This document shows positions 1-11,835 of a stretch of 64,000 nt of DNA, piece after piece. Numbering within the stretch: position 1 is the stretch's first letter; each line of letters begins with the position of its first letter. The stretch lies in the NCBI GenBank assembly GCA_034508935.3, contig CM067442.1, forward strand, positions 92,272,283-92,336,282, written 5' to 3'. Below the pieces are notes generated by a model that made no database searches, was not told the DNA's origin, and saw only the letters and a list, made by a program, of their open reading frames with translations. The translations under genes and the position numbers were made by a program. This DNA is from Berghia stephanieae. Its lineage: Eukaryota; Mollusca; Gastropoda; Nudibranchia; Aeolidiidae.

Positions 1-65
1 TTTGATATTCAAATTTCAAGTTCACAAATGTTAAAGTGATTGATCAGACTCACGATTCTTTAATA

Positions 66-2169
66 ATGGCGATAGTTAGATTCAGACGACGGTGCTCTCC
101 ATCTAAATTCGCAGTCCTGTGTTTGGTAATTTTCACTCTGGTCTTATTGGTTTTAATCATTGATACATGTAAGTTTCATATCCGTTGTTTACAAAAGAAA
201 TGCTTATTTATATAGTTTAAAAGAACCATACAACCATTATTATGATTTTCGTTGTTGTTTTATTTTCTACTGACAGAAGACACAGTAGTAAAGGGTATTG
301 AGTAGAGAAATTCTAAATGTACCTCACACACTTGAAATGAAACCAATGTCATATGAAAGAGCTGGCAACACAGATTACAAAACATTTTGAATTTTGTTTC
401 TATCTTGATTAGAAATGTAGTTCAAAGTCTGAAATTTCAGACCGATTTTTACCCCAAAATTACCATTTCAAAGTTGTTACCGAAATCGCGTGATGTTAAT
501 AAAAAAAATGGTTAAAACAGTCAATATGGAGTTCTTATCATATATTGTATACCAAAATGTTCGTCTTATCGAGGACAATGCATTTACATTAATAAAGAGG
601 AAGATGAGCATTTCAAATTAACACATTATTACATAATATGACGCACATGTTACATAAACAAAAACTCGGCTAGACGTGTAAGAGTAAGAAACAATTTGCT
701 ATATCACTTTTGGATTTATCCCCAATATCTCACTGAAACAATTGCAAATAATTCCCCTCTTTGACTTAATACATAGAGAATTAAAAAGGGTTTGAGTATT
801 TAAATGAAAAGATATAAACATGTTGTGTAATGACATAATGAGTTTATTTTTACCTATGGCAATTTAATTGCATATAAATAAAATGGTAGATTGAAAAAGT
901 TCAAATAAATTGAAACGGATTCCCTATTATAATTAGAAGGAAAGTTCTGGCTTTTAATACTTTAAAAAATTCTGCTGAACCACTTTGGGTTTATTGCTAT
1001 TACATCATTTGAACACAATTAATATAATTTTATCCCCCCCCCCCCCCCCTCTTCTCTCTCAATGTATGGGGGTGTCAAAATGTATAACTAAAAGAACTTC
1101 TTACCATAATAATTATTAAGGCTAAGGCCTTTAGAATATGGATACAAATGATAAACATATGGGAAAGAAACTTGATGACTTGTTGGCAAAGTAAAATAAA
1201 ATTCAATTAAAGCAATTGGTATTTTTAAAATATCGATATTATTAATATCGGATTTCACAAAGAGAAGAAATATACGAACTTTTAAAACAAAAACTATAAA
1301 ATGCCCATAAATAAAGTTAGAAAGTATGTATTCAAAATAAAAACATAGTAAATAATAGTACTGAAAATATTATGGACTAAAATTAAAATAATACATAACT
1401 AAATTTAAAATATCGATATAAATATCGATATCGTCCGGCAGTCATGATGAGAAGATAATGTAAACATGGCATTTCGGCGCAGAGTTAAAAGGTGTCTGCG
1501 CATCGATATAGAGCCCTGAAATTTGGCATGAATAAAGTTTAGATGTTATTCTAAAAACAAGCGTTTAAATTTTAAAAACACATGCGGTAAATAACAAAAT
1601 AAATGCATTTGAAAATTGCCAAATTTTAACTTCATATAATTTCTGGAATTTTTAATGGATTTTCCCTTAATTGGCACCATTTAAAAGGAAATTGATAGAC
1701 GAAAATAATGATATCAAAATATTTGCGATATTCCTCTTTATAACGAAGTTATGCATCTTTAATTGAACCCCCCAAAACGCGAACGGCAATTTCCAGTCAC
1801 AACTTTCCTATGGGCGGGTTGGGTCAAAATTTGACTGCCACTGCTGCTGCTCACTAATCTGCCTATATTGAGTTCTTGAAATTAACAAAGAGTCAGGTTC
1901 GTGTCACAATAAATGTTTACATTTTTATCTAGAGTCGAATCACAAGTTGAGATCTTGCGAGATCAGTAACCTTCCCTTTTTAAATCTGAAACCAGTGTGT
2001 AGTTCTAACTTTTGGAATTGATTTTAATTTTACTAAAATATTTTTGTTGATGTGTTTTTTTTTTTAAAACAGAGTGTCTACGTACAATGTAACTAGGTAC
2101 CTAGACTCAGGATCTACAAACATGGTAACTTGGTTTGCCACCCCAATACAAGCAATCAGACCTCTCTTT

Positions 2170-2209
<40 letters not shown>

Positions 2210-5200
2210 AGTATGTGTGCGTGCGATTTATTTTTAATAATCAATACAATTTATCTCATTAAAGTTAAAAGGTGAGATTCAATCTTACTTTAACCTAACA
2301 CCAGATCTAAATGTTATCAAAAGACAAGCAACGTGATTATAGCTTAACTGAAACCCAAGTCGAAATTCTCTCTGTGGGTGGAAATGCGAAGTGACTATTT
2401 CTCCGAACGCTCTGGGAAATAAACCTGAACTCTATTTCTCTGAACAGTTTCCGTTCTCGAGATTTTTGGTAACCCATTCGGCAAAATCTTACATCATTCT
2501 GCCATTTCTACGAGACCGGGAGGAAGCATGTTCTAGAGCTAGATACTACCCCTCAAAATAAACGAATATTTTTAAAACAAAGAGAAAAAAGAAATTAAAA
2601 TGAAAGCTGAAACAAAAAAGAAAAGAAAAATAATTTTTGTGTTGAACGGCTGGCAATTTGAAATCTCTCCTCTGTGTTTTCTTAACAGCAACAAAAAAAT
2701 AACAAACAAAGAAAGAGACCATAAATAAAGATGAAGAAAAAAACTGGGCCCCTCAACATAAAGACTATTTGGATTGGAGTCTGTATAACCATAACCTTAT
2801 TTTACAGAGCATTCGGGAAAATAGAGCTCAGCATTATTTTGCCGAGCAATCGAGAATTTGAATTAGAGTTCAAGTTTATTTTCCCTAGCATTTGGAGAAA
2901 TAGAGATCATTTGTAAGATTCGGCTTGTGTTGGAGCATAGTTCAACTCTTTGGAAATGGTATTTATATACATATTTCCACGCCACACTTCAGGTGTAATG
3001 AGTCTTAGTCTTATTTATGAGTATTTGACCATAGGTAGTGGAAGAGTTTGTCAGTTTGCTAGAGAGGTGCACATTTTAACTGCACTTCTATATGATCCCC
3101 AATGAGTTGAGATGGATAATGTTTGCAAAAACACTTTGAAATAAGTGGGAAAATAATATAAACATTAACAGTGAGAATTGAATCTAGATAAATCAATTGT
3201 GTGACTGGAGTCTTGATAACTTAGTTATTGCAACTCAATTGCATTGGCTAACAGTAGCTAATAGACTTAAATTCAAAGCTGCAATCCTTGTTTATCTCTA
3301 CATTGAATGATCAGCCCCGGCCTACTTATCTGAGTACCTTCATGGTTATAGACAGCCAAGAATGTTGGGATTCTCGTCTGATTCCTCTCAAGCTACTTGT
3401 ACCAAAGACAAATACAAAACTTTGTGAGAGAGTATTCTCTTGTTTTGGTCCACACACTTGGAATGCTCTCTCCTGAGAGCTGATGGAGTCAGGCAGTTTT
3501 TAAATCTAATTTAAAGACTATGTGAGAAAATGCCCTACTGATGTTTACTTTTTGGAAAGTACCATCCTTTGTTTTTTCAAGACCATACATATTTACAATA
3601 GTAATCCTGTCTGACTGAGTTTTTGGTATATACATCTGTTCCTAACATTTTGTATCATCCACATTTCAAGTGAATGAAATGACAGCATTATATTTTTAAA
3701 ATGTGTTTGACGGGTTTTATTTTTATACTCTACTGTTACTAACAAAAAGAACAATATTATAAAATAAAATATACTTTTAAAAAAAACAAAAACATGAAAG
3801 ACATCTCTTCCGTTTCATGTTTGAATCATAAATTAAATTGTTTCAAATTCATAATTTTATAACTTCTTTTTGTTTTTTTGTTTTCCCATCAAATCTTTCT
3901 CAAATGAAGTGCATGAATGCAACGATGAAGAATTGATAGCCACAAAGACACTCCTGCAAAAATATTCAATTCAAGTGCAAGAGTTGAAAAATAGAAATTC
4001 ACACTTAAAAACTGTGATTGAAAATACTGAGGCGAAATGAGGAATGAACGCATCAATTCTACCAACTCATTTACTCCTGGTCTACCAGTTATATACATCA
4101 TTACTCCAACATATGCTAGACTTGAACAAAAAGCTGAGTTGACAAGAATGAGTCATACATTAAAGCTTGTCAAGAATATACATTGGATTGTTATTGAAGA
4201 TTCTGAATTGAAAACAGAATTGGTAACAAAGTTTTTGAAAAATTGTGGTCTACAGTATACACATCTTAATGTTCTCACTCCTTCGACATTTAAACTTGCC
4301 TCATCTGATCCCAACTGGTTAAAACCCCGAGGAGTTTTGCAGAGGAATGCAGGACTGGAGTGGTTAAGGACCAACTCATACCTAACTAGTCATGGAGGAG
4401 TGCTTTATTTTGGTGATGATGATAACACATACAGTTTGCAAATTTTTGATGAGGTGAGTCAACTTTTGTTCATTCTTTTCTTTGGTGTGAACTATAAATG
4501 CATTCTGTGCAACAGAGATCCTATTGGACCACTTCATGCAGAGTTAGATTTTTATAAAAGTAGCAATGACTATCCCGCACAAATCTTTGGGCCTCTTTTT
4601 CGCTCACGCAGTGCCCAAATTCGCGACAAAATATGGGGCGAAGCCGTTCTGTACATGCTATTTTAAAAAATTAATTACGCCGCTGTTTATCGATGAATAT
4701 GACTGAAAGTTGGCACACAGTTAGAAAAGAGGTCATTTTAGATTATGTCAAGCGACAAAACTCATACGATTACCAGAAGACCATTAAAAATAGATTTTTA
4801 CTCTTTGGAGTACAATATTTCTAAAACTACAAAGAGGAGAGATTTTGTCACTCATAAGGTTATATATGCACATTTCTTCTATTTATATTTCAAATTTCAT
4901 TGGATTATGATAAGTATTTTTCCCGTATTCTCACAAAACATCAACCCAATTTGCATTTCAATGAGTGAAAATATGGAGACGGCCATTTTGTTTACCCTAT
5001 CGCGACACGAAAATGACGTGAGCGAGGCAAGGCTGCCAGATGGCCAGACTTTAACCTGACCAAATTCGACTTCAAAAGTGGCTACATAGAAAATCATATG
5101 GCTTTCACTATTAAGACTGGCCCACTTAAATGAACTAAATTTTACAAACAGAAAATTGAAAAGACTAGGATAAATATCACTGAGACATAAATAGATGAAT

Positions 5201-5350
5201 AAAATTTAATAAAAGAAACAAAATTATATATTTGGCCACACATGTGGCCATATGGCAACCTTGTTTGCAATGACTGATGACACAAATCCTCGCGCGCTTT
5301 TTGAAAATTAAGGTATTGTTTCATTATGTCATAGGGATAGTAGATTAACA

Positions 5351-5433
<83 letters not shown>

Positions 5434-8400
5434 CTCCTCTCTCTCTCAAATAAATACTAGAAATAACATAAGCCATAGTCTTGATAATAATTTAGCAGGC
5501 ATTTTTCGTGTCATTTGTATGGGTTGTAGACACAAAATTGCACTTCGGAAAAGTTCCAAATGATCAATATTATGTATATTTTAAAACAAAATTATAGTTG
5601 ACCCTAGCCATACAGCTCTAAAACTATACAAGTTAGATCTCTTCTGATGTCTTCATCATATTTTCTGATAATTTTGCCATAAAATTGCCAAGTTTTAATA
5701 TCTAATTCCACGTATTAAACGAGATACAGCCACAAACCAGAATAAAACGCAGAAAAGCGTCCCATATTTTCCGTATTCTTTTTCTCTTTGTGAGTCATCC
5801 AAATAAATGACACATTTGAAACTGCATAACTTTGTTATATATTAATGGATTTTCAAAATTCAAAAAGATTTTTACTCAGCGGAGATAGGGCTTTGATCTA
5901 AGAGTAGTTTTTCCTACAAAAATAGAAAACAAAAATTTTCATAGTCATTGCTAATAAAAGTAATAATAGTTTGTAAACTTTTGTATAAAGAAAACGAACA
6001 ATGTAACTTCTTAAATCAAGGAGAATCAGCTATCAATTTCAATTTTTGAAATATTAATTCACAGGTCTCTAAAGTATAAACTTACTAATAAAATATTTAA
6101 TACAAATTTTAACAAGAAAAAAAAACAACAACCCACAAATCAATGAGTTGTTATTACTTTAATTTACATGACACTTATATATAACACAAATATCGAGTAT
6201 TTGAGATCACGTTTCTAACATTCTCTTTCCAAGTTCAGGCCATGGTTACCATTAAGACCAGAAATAAATCAGAGAAAATCAAAGTTTTAGGTAATACAGT
6301 GAATCCTGGTGAAGCCAACATCATCAGACCTGAGAGATTGGTTGACTTTAAGCAAGATTGACTTTATCCGTTATCAATGGAACACAATTAGATAAAGAAC
6401 AGAAAATTTGGGACCAACAAGAGATGTTGACTTTAAGCAGAAATTGGCTTTAAAGGTTTTGACTTTGTGCGGCTTCCATTATAATGTTGCTCCTTATTTT
6501 TCTGATATAATTTATGTTACATTGATCCCCTCTTATTTCTAAATTGATGTTGAGGATGAATTGAGAAGCCACTCAATATCTTTTTTTCCACTTTTCGTCT
6601 TTGTTAAAAAGGAAGAAAAAGTTTTTTAATGATTATTTCTCTTTAACAAGGGCAAAGAGGAAAATATTCTTATACGGCTGTAATTTTTTTTCCCATGGGC
6701 ATCGGTGGATTTTTCATGAGAGGCTCAGAACATGGTCTAGTTTCATTGGAATAAAAGCTTCTGGGTGAAAAACACCAAATCTACTGAGTTGTTATGAAAA
6801 ATTGGCATGAATAGCGATAAATAAATTTAAAAATAGCAAATTCAGTACACATCCAAATTGTTGTCAAGTGTAATTTACGTGACATGGAATGGCTCTGTCA
6901 GGAGTTGGAAAATATAATTAATGTTCATATGAGTGGAACATACTTCCTAAATTCTTTTGAGAAATCAGTGTTTATAAGTGTTCATTTGTAACACTGGTTC
7001 TAGAGTTTATAAAAATCAGATTGCATGGAGTGTTAGTTTTGAATTCAGTTTTAAATTTCTGATAGTTTCAATTTGTTTGAAATACAAGTCAGGTTTACAA
7101 AAAGACATTATTTGAAGACAAAGATAGTTTCCATATGACATGCAAGATGCTGAAGGATAATTAATCAGCACTTTAAGATGCAATGACTTATTGACAGCTC
7201 TAGAATGTGTTGGATATAAGTTGGGTGTTTTGTTGTTTTTTTTTTTGTTTTGTTGTTTTTTTTTTTGGGGGGGGGGGGGGGGGTTCAATGTTTTAATGCT
7301 TTTTTTCCCCCAAATGCCTTACCCCCTCTTTCTGTTCTCTTTTATGATCCAGATGAGGTTCACCAAAAAGGTATCTGTTTGGCCAGTTGGACTGGTTGGC
7401 TATCTACGATATGAAAAGCCAATTGTGAAAAAACATAAGGTCAGAACTTAATTAATCACCACACTTTTTCTATCAAATATTCACAAGCTTAATCCAGTCC
7501 AATAAACTAAGGAAACTATATTTAAAACATAATAGTGAAGATAACATTGATACACTTCTTGTAAAAGTGAGCAATTGAGCATGATTACAAACATACACAT
7601 TTTCTTCTCGTCCAACAAAACTCACTCATACAGGATATAAACTTTCTGAACTTAATGTAATACCAATTACTCGTGATAAATTGTTTTATCAATCAAGAGA
7701 AAGAATAATTTTGGTTATCAACTCAATGATGAAATAGACAATTGAGGTCGAACAGTAATTCTTCAGAAATTTTTTTTTTAAAAAGGCGAGTTCAGTAGTC
7801 TTATTGAAACATGGGATCTGGGCTAAAAACGGATGAGTCGAGGTTATGTGTTGAGGGATGATGAGGATAGCGTCAGTAAGGGAAAGGCTAGATGAAGAAG
7901 AAGGGAGTGAAGGAGGAGAAGAAGACAAAGAGGAGGAGGAGGAAGGTGATGAGAGCAAAATCAATGTTATTAACAATGACTAAAGTTAAAGAAGCAATCA
8001 AAACTGTAAGACTTTACCTTCTATTCAATGGATTTGAACTACTGTCAGCACCAGCCTCATAGAAATAGATATAATAATTTATTATATTAAGACATGATGT
8101 ACCGAGTTAATCAAGCTTCAATTACAAACTTTTAATCCTCGATTACTCATCTATTATCACATAATATGAAAGGATTAGTCTGTATTTAGAGATATAAACT
8201 AAGGATAGAGAAAAAAATTAAAATAACGTTTTAATGGTCAATTGAAGTTGTTGGTCTGAAATCAGGAGCATCTTTTATCCCTTGATAAATAAGGTATGCT
8301 TAACTCAAGTCAGTGTATGACAGAATAAAAATCAGAATCCCTTTTTATGGATGGCCCAGCTATTGAGACTGCTTGATTTCATAGAACAGTGTTTATAAAT

Positions 8401-9373
8401 GGACACACTGTGTCAGTAATTTAACTTAACTGGAAATAAAGATCATATATCCATTTGTTTCCCTTTCAGGTTGTTGGCTGGTTCACTTATTGGAAACCTG
8501 GAAATAAAGATCATATATCCATTTGTTTCCCTTTCAGGTTGTTGGCTGGTTCACTTATTGGAAACCTGGAAATAAAGATCATATATCCATTTGTTTCCCT
8601 TTCAGGTTGTTGGCTGGTTCACTTATTGGAAACCGTCTAGGCCGTTTGCCATGGATATGGCTGGTTTTGCTGTCAATATTCAACTGGTTTTAGATCACCC
8701 TAAAGCTGCCTTTTCTAATTCTGTTCAAAGGGGTTATCAGGAATCAACTTTTATTTCTGGGTTGGATGTTACTTTAGATGACCTTGAACCGAAGGCTAAT
8801 TTTTGTACAGAGGTAAGGACAGTTTTGTTTTGTTTTTGTTTTTGTTATTGTTTATTTTTAATTATTATGCTGTCATATTTTATACTACTTTCCTTGTTTT
8901 TGTTTCATTCATCTTTTTCTTCCTTTTCCATTACAAAAAAAATTATTTTCGTTATACTCTTCACTTAATTATGAAATGGTTTCTTAATAGAAATATGTAC
9001 AATATTTATAGTGGTTACTGTTCAAATAACTATGAATTATTTGTGGCAATAAATTATCCTATTATATATTGAACATTTTCCAGGGCATTGCGTGCACCCA
9101 GGAGTTCATATGTTGCTGGGTCTAATTTAGATCTGACAAAAAAGTTTTGTATAATTAGTTTGAAAAACATGAAAAATTGTCACCAAAAAATGAGATTCCA
9201 AAAATAACTGTCATATTTTGCCGCTGTAGTTTACTTATTGGTGTTTTTTCTTTTTTCTTTTGGATTTCCAGATTCTCGTTTGGCACACAAGAACTGAAAA
9301 AAGTAGCACCAAAAATGAAGACAAAATGATAAAAAGATTCGGACATGGTTCAGATTTAACCATTGAAGTATAA
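66..9373 (+). CDS. B3GAT3: Galactosylgalactosylxylosylprotein 3-beta-glucuronosyltransferase (GlcAT-I type), five exons
   Basis: Golgi type II membrane enzyme of family GT43. It transfers glucuronic acid from UDP-GlcA to the Gal-Gal-Xyl primer of proteoglycans, completing the linker for heparan and chondroitin sulfate. Exons: 66-168, 3910-4453, 7353-7439, 8606-8812, 9272-9373 (TAA at 9371). Exon 1 encodes a basic tail (RFRRR) and a hydrophobic signal anchor. Exon 2 encodes a coiled stem, then YIITPTYAR, PRGVLQRNAGLEWLR and the metal-binding DDD (4415-4423). Exon 3 has WPVGLVG, exon 4 DMAGFAV and the RGYQES catalytic Glu, exon 5 LVWHTRTEK. The PRGV and VVGWFTYWKPSRPF stretches resemble B3GAT3 more than B3GAT1/2. 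Exons 3-5 keep phase 0 and have GT-AG borders. Two oddities: the stem and catalytic frames of exon 2 do not join (break at 4031-4037), and the exon 4 acceptor is triplicated. The usual FADDDNTYS reads FGDDDNTYS. AATAAA candidates lie at 9868 and near 10076. Confidence 0.9.
1226..1510. repeat. Cluster of ATATCGATAT palindromes
   Basis: AATATCGATATT at about 1230, then two overlapping ATATCGATAT motifs at about 1408-1432, and ATCGATATAG at about 1502, with short runs of TTTAAAATATCGATA in direct repeat. The motif contains TATCGATA, the Drosophila DREF core; any such role here is speculative. Confidence 0.5.
2174..2214. repeat. (GT)n microsatellite
   Basis: Uninterrupted GT dinucleotides followed by an imperfect GTATGT tail. 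It lies in B3GAT3 intron 1. Confidence 0.95.
2395..2905. repeat. Inverted repeat with roughly 45-bp arms
   Basis: The left arm at 2395-2440 (TATTTCTCCGAACGCTC...) matches the reverse complement of 2860-2905 (TATTTCTCCAAATGCTA...) with about six differences and one gap; about 420 bp separate them. This could be a decayed fold-back or TIR element. No target duplication was seen. Confidence 0.5.
3225..3530 (+). mobile_element. Decayed LINE reverse-transcriptase 3' end (CR1/L2-like)
   Basis: Reading across frames gives the usual C-terminal signature of CR1/L2-type LINEs: LHWLTVANRLKFKAA, then PAYLSEYL, then CERVFSCFGPHTWNALS. The same order occurs in the intact LINE at 22213-24213 (LHWLPVDQRIKYKSS, PAYLSNLV, FQHSGPRLWNLLP). 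The fragment is short, has several frame breaks and lacks any 5' part. Confidence 0.7.
4561..5953. mobile_element. Non-autonomous TIR transposon, copy 1 (TAGCAATGACTAT termini)
   Basis: Begins TAGCAATGACTAT and ends with its exact inverse, ATAGTCATTGCTA. A perfect 7-bp duplication, ATAAAAG, flanks it (4554-4560 and 5954-5960). It is 1393 bp with no coding capacity and holds a (CT)n tract at 5351-5449. A second copy at 20534-24556 is very similar by eye. It lies in B3GAT3 intron 2. Superfamily not determined; 7-bp duplications fit P-like or Dada-like elements, among others. Confidence 0.85.
5351..5449. repeat. (CT)n microsatellite inside TIR element copy 1
   Basis: About 80 bases of pure CT, then TTTCTCCTCTC and more CT. 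The second copy of the element has only about 20 bases at the same place (22012-22032), so the tract length varies between copies. Confidence 0.95.
5961..7352 (+). other. Rest of B3GAT3 intron 2; includes a decayed pogo-like end
   Basis: At 6297 a CAGTGAATCCTGGTGAAGCC start follows a TA, and TTGACTTTAAGC-type direct repeats follow to about 6480, as in the pogo-type elements elsewhere in this window. No matching right end was found. A G17 run is at about 7267-7283. Nothing else recognisable. Confidence 0.4.
8431..8634 (+). repeat. Three exact 68-bp tandem copies spanning the exon 4 splice acceptor
   Basis: Copies lie at 8431-8498, 8499-8566 and 8567-8634. Each carries the polypyrimidine tract, an AG (8468-8469, 8536-8537, 8604-8605) and the first 29 exon bases (VVGWFTYWK). 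Only the third acceptor keeps the reading frame into SRPFAMDMAGF; using the first or second reads into a stop. The copies look identical by eye, so the duplication is recent or is an assembly artefact. Confidence 0.95.
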
Positions 9374-10518
9374 CAACCTCTGAAATTCTTACCTGCATTA
9401 TCGCTTAGGCCAATGATTCCAAAATATTTATTCTATTGAAATACTCATTTTAAATGATTCGTTTTAACACAATATACCCATGTTATTTTTGTTTAAGTTT
9501 TAGATAATTATGTATGGAATAAGTAAAGGTGAGGGTAATTGAATTGTATCTTATTGATAGCTGTATAATGTGAGCTTTGATGTGTTGTGTAACGGAAATG
9601 GAGGTTTGTTGTAATACAAAACTTGAATATGAACTTAGTGGTGTAGGAGACTGTTTGGAAAGATGGTATGGGTCACTTTTTTTCAGTTTGATAAATGTGG
9701 CTTGTGTGAATCTAGTGTTTACCGTGTGAAGTTACTTCTGAATCACATGCTCTCAAAGAGCTGGTACTTGGTACATATCTTATCCTACATATTTAAGGCT
9801 CAATAGGGGACCATCTTTACTTTAATGCCTTATCTCACTTAGCATTACTAAGATTTACTAATCATAAAATAAATATAATGAAAATAATTATCCATATGAA
9901 AATGTATAGTCAAAACTACCTGTAGACCACAAAAGGTTTTGGAAACGGAAGATAACCACATCAAAATTGTAAAACGAACATCATAGAATAAAAGAAAATT
10001 ATCATAAATATAATTCAGAGAACTTAACTCTGTCAACCATAATTTTTAATTGGTTCAAGGAACAGGCTTTTTAATATAAAATAAAGAAACTGTTCCATGC
10101 TTTTGCTATGCGAAAATGAACAAGTTCTTTCCAATTTTGGTCTGATATCTTGGAATATACCTTCTTTCTCAAAGAATATCCAATTTGTAATTCACAATAT
10201 ATTTTTACTTAATTTATAAGGGAATTTAATTAACACTAGGTACATTTAAAACCCTATTATTACTGATATGTTGTGATATCTAAAAATATCACATCTGGTA
10301 CAATTAATTTTGGAAAAAGTAAATAGAGTTGATGGATATACGTCATTTTTGTTGTGAACTAACTATCTTGTGACGCCGTAACTGTAACTAACTCTTCAGC
10401 TTTTTAGACCAGTTAGCTGAAGGAATACAAAATGATGGTCAAATAAAATTAAAATGTTCTCTTTATATGCTTTATTATGGCATTTATGATCAAAACAATA
10501 TAATTGATGATATTTTGA
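9374..10518. other. B3GAT3 3' flank, no gene seen
   Basis: Probable 3' UTR followed by intergenic AT-rich DNA. AATAAA occurs at 9868-9873 and near 10076. No repeat or coding signal is recognisable. Confidence 0.5.
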
Positions 10519-10916
10519 TACAGTGGAACCTCCCGATTACGACACCTCTGAATAGCGACAATCTCCTGACAACGACATTGACCCGTGGTCCCGATTTTTT
10601 TCTATTTAAGATCAGTAAAAAAAACCCTCCAAATAACGACGCACTTTTTAATAAAACCTCTGAATAACGACATCATTTTGGCGATTTTCGGCAGTTTTCG
10701 TAGATATCTGATACTAAAAATGCCGAGTATGAGTACTCAAAGTTTATAAAAACGATTCCTGCTTGAATCAATGAGAACGCAGCTTTTGAAACCAATGAGA
10801 ACGCAGCTTTTTTTGATGAATCTTGGCTGATATGCATTAATAAAAACCAAGGTATAAATGTAAGTGTAAGCAAGTAAACACAAAATCTTGGAAAATGTGA
10901 TATTATGTGGTGATAG

Positions 10917-10962
10917 AAGTAGTAGTAGTAGTAGTAGTAGAAGTAGTAGTAGTAATAATAAT

Positions 10963-10993
<31 letters not shown>

Positions 10994-11040
10994 GTAGTAT
11001 AGTAGTAGTAGTAGTAGCAGTAGTAGTAGTAGTGTTTTTG
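10917..11040. repeat. (TAG)n/(TAA)n trinucleotide tract
   Basis: Runs of TAG and AAT triplets with a short GGA run after it. The poly-Ser/poly-Asn open frame across it is a by-product of the repeat. Confidence 0.9.
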
Positions 11041-11087
11041 TGGGAGGAGGAGGAGGAGGAATTTTATCTAACTCGCAGGGTCCGAAT

Positions 11088-11345
11088 TACACTTGTTTTT
11101 GTTTGTTTTAAAGGGTTTTACAGCGCTTGTGACACATCTATGTCATATCAGCGCCAGTAAAAAGGAAGAAAATTGGATAGTAAAAAACATTCTAGATTTA
11201 CAATTGAAATGACATAAGAAAAAGTAAGACAAAGGGGAATGGTTTAAATAGGGAACAGATGTAGATTCCAGGAGCACATATGAGTGTACTCAGTTCAGAT
11301 CACCTAAAAGTCTCACCCAGACACACGCACAAGAACCCTCTAAGA
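11088..11345 (-). mobile_element. Retroposon of the GCGCCGTAAAACCC family, truncated, reverse orientation
   Basis: Reads on the minus strand into the family 3' end (GGCGCTGATATGACATAG, then GCGCTGTAAAACCC and an A-rich tail). The 5' half is missing. Inserted in the pogo-type element 10521-11516, so it is younger than that insertion. Confidence 0.75.
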
Positions 11346-11835
11346 GGAATACACTACAATGTTTTGTTTGTTTTGTCAATGTTAATAAAAACTGGTCTCG
11401 CGGACCTTACCACACCCACTTTGTCCGCCATCTTGGAAACCTCTAAATAACGACACCTCTGGATAACGACATAAAAACTCGGTCCCGTGGCATGTCGTTA
11501 TCGGGAGGTTCCACTGTATTGCATTCATATAATGTTTCTAGTTGATGCTTTTGGACTTTAAAATTATTTAAGACTGTCTTTTATTACTTCTAATTGGGAT
11601 GAGTAAGTCTTTTATTACCCTTTTTATTTTGGTATCTGGCTTATCCAAACTTTAAAAGAGAATTGGTCAGCAGCCTTTGTTGACACACTGTCATACAAAC
11701 ACCGTGGAAACCGGCAGCTCTCCTGATTTCATCGGGATATGTTTAATATGTTCTTATTTCCTATTTTCCTATTTCAGTAATCGCCGGATTCTAGCACACC
11801 TAATCCCAGCGCATTTTGCAATATGGCGCGCTTAA

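Larger units (their letters stand above)
169..3909 (+). other. B3GAT3 intron 1, mostly unannotated AT-rich sequence
   Basis: Besides the items listed separately (C16 run near 1034-1049, TATCGAT cluster 1226-1510, GT repeat 2175-2214, inverted repeat 2395-2905, LINE fragment 3225-3530), I see no gene here. The 60-odd-codon open frames have no recognisable family or splice context. Confidence 0.6.
10521..11516. mobile_element. pogo-type (Tc1/mariner superfamily) non-autonomous element 1
   Basis: TIRs start CAGTGGAACCTCCCGAT; the right end is its inverse with a single change over about 24 bp. Flanking TA at 10519-10520 and 11517-11518. The subterminal parts carry repeated AATAACGACA motifs on both sides. 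Its 996 bp include a TAG/TAA trinucleotide tract and an inserted truncated retroposon at 11088-11345. No transposase reading frame was seen. Confidence 0.85.

Noticed and set aside
8431-8634. Possible CRISPR-like or zinc-finger-like repeat array
   Set aside because: Three identical abutting units without spacers, spanning a splice acceptor; a plain tandem duplication.
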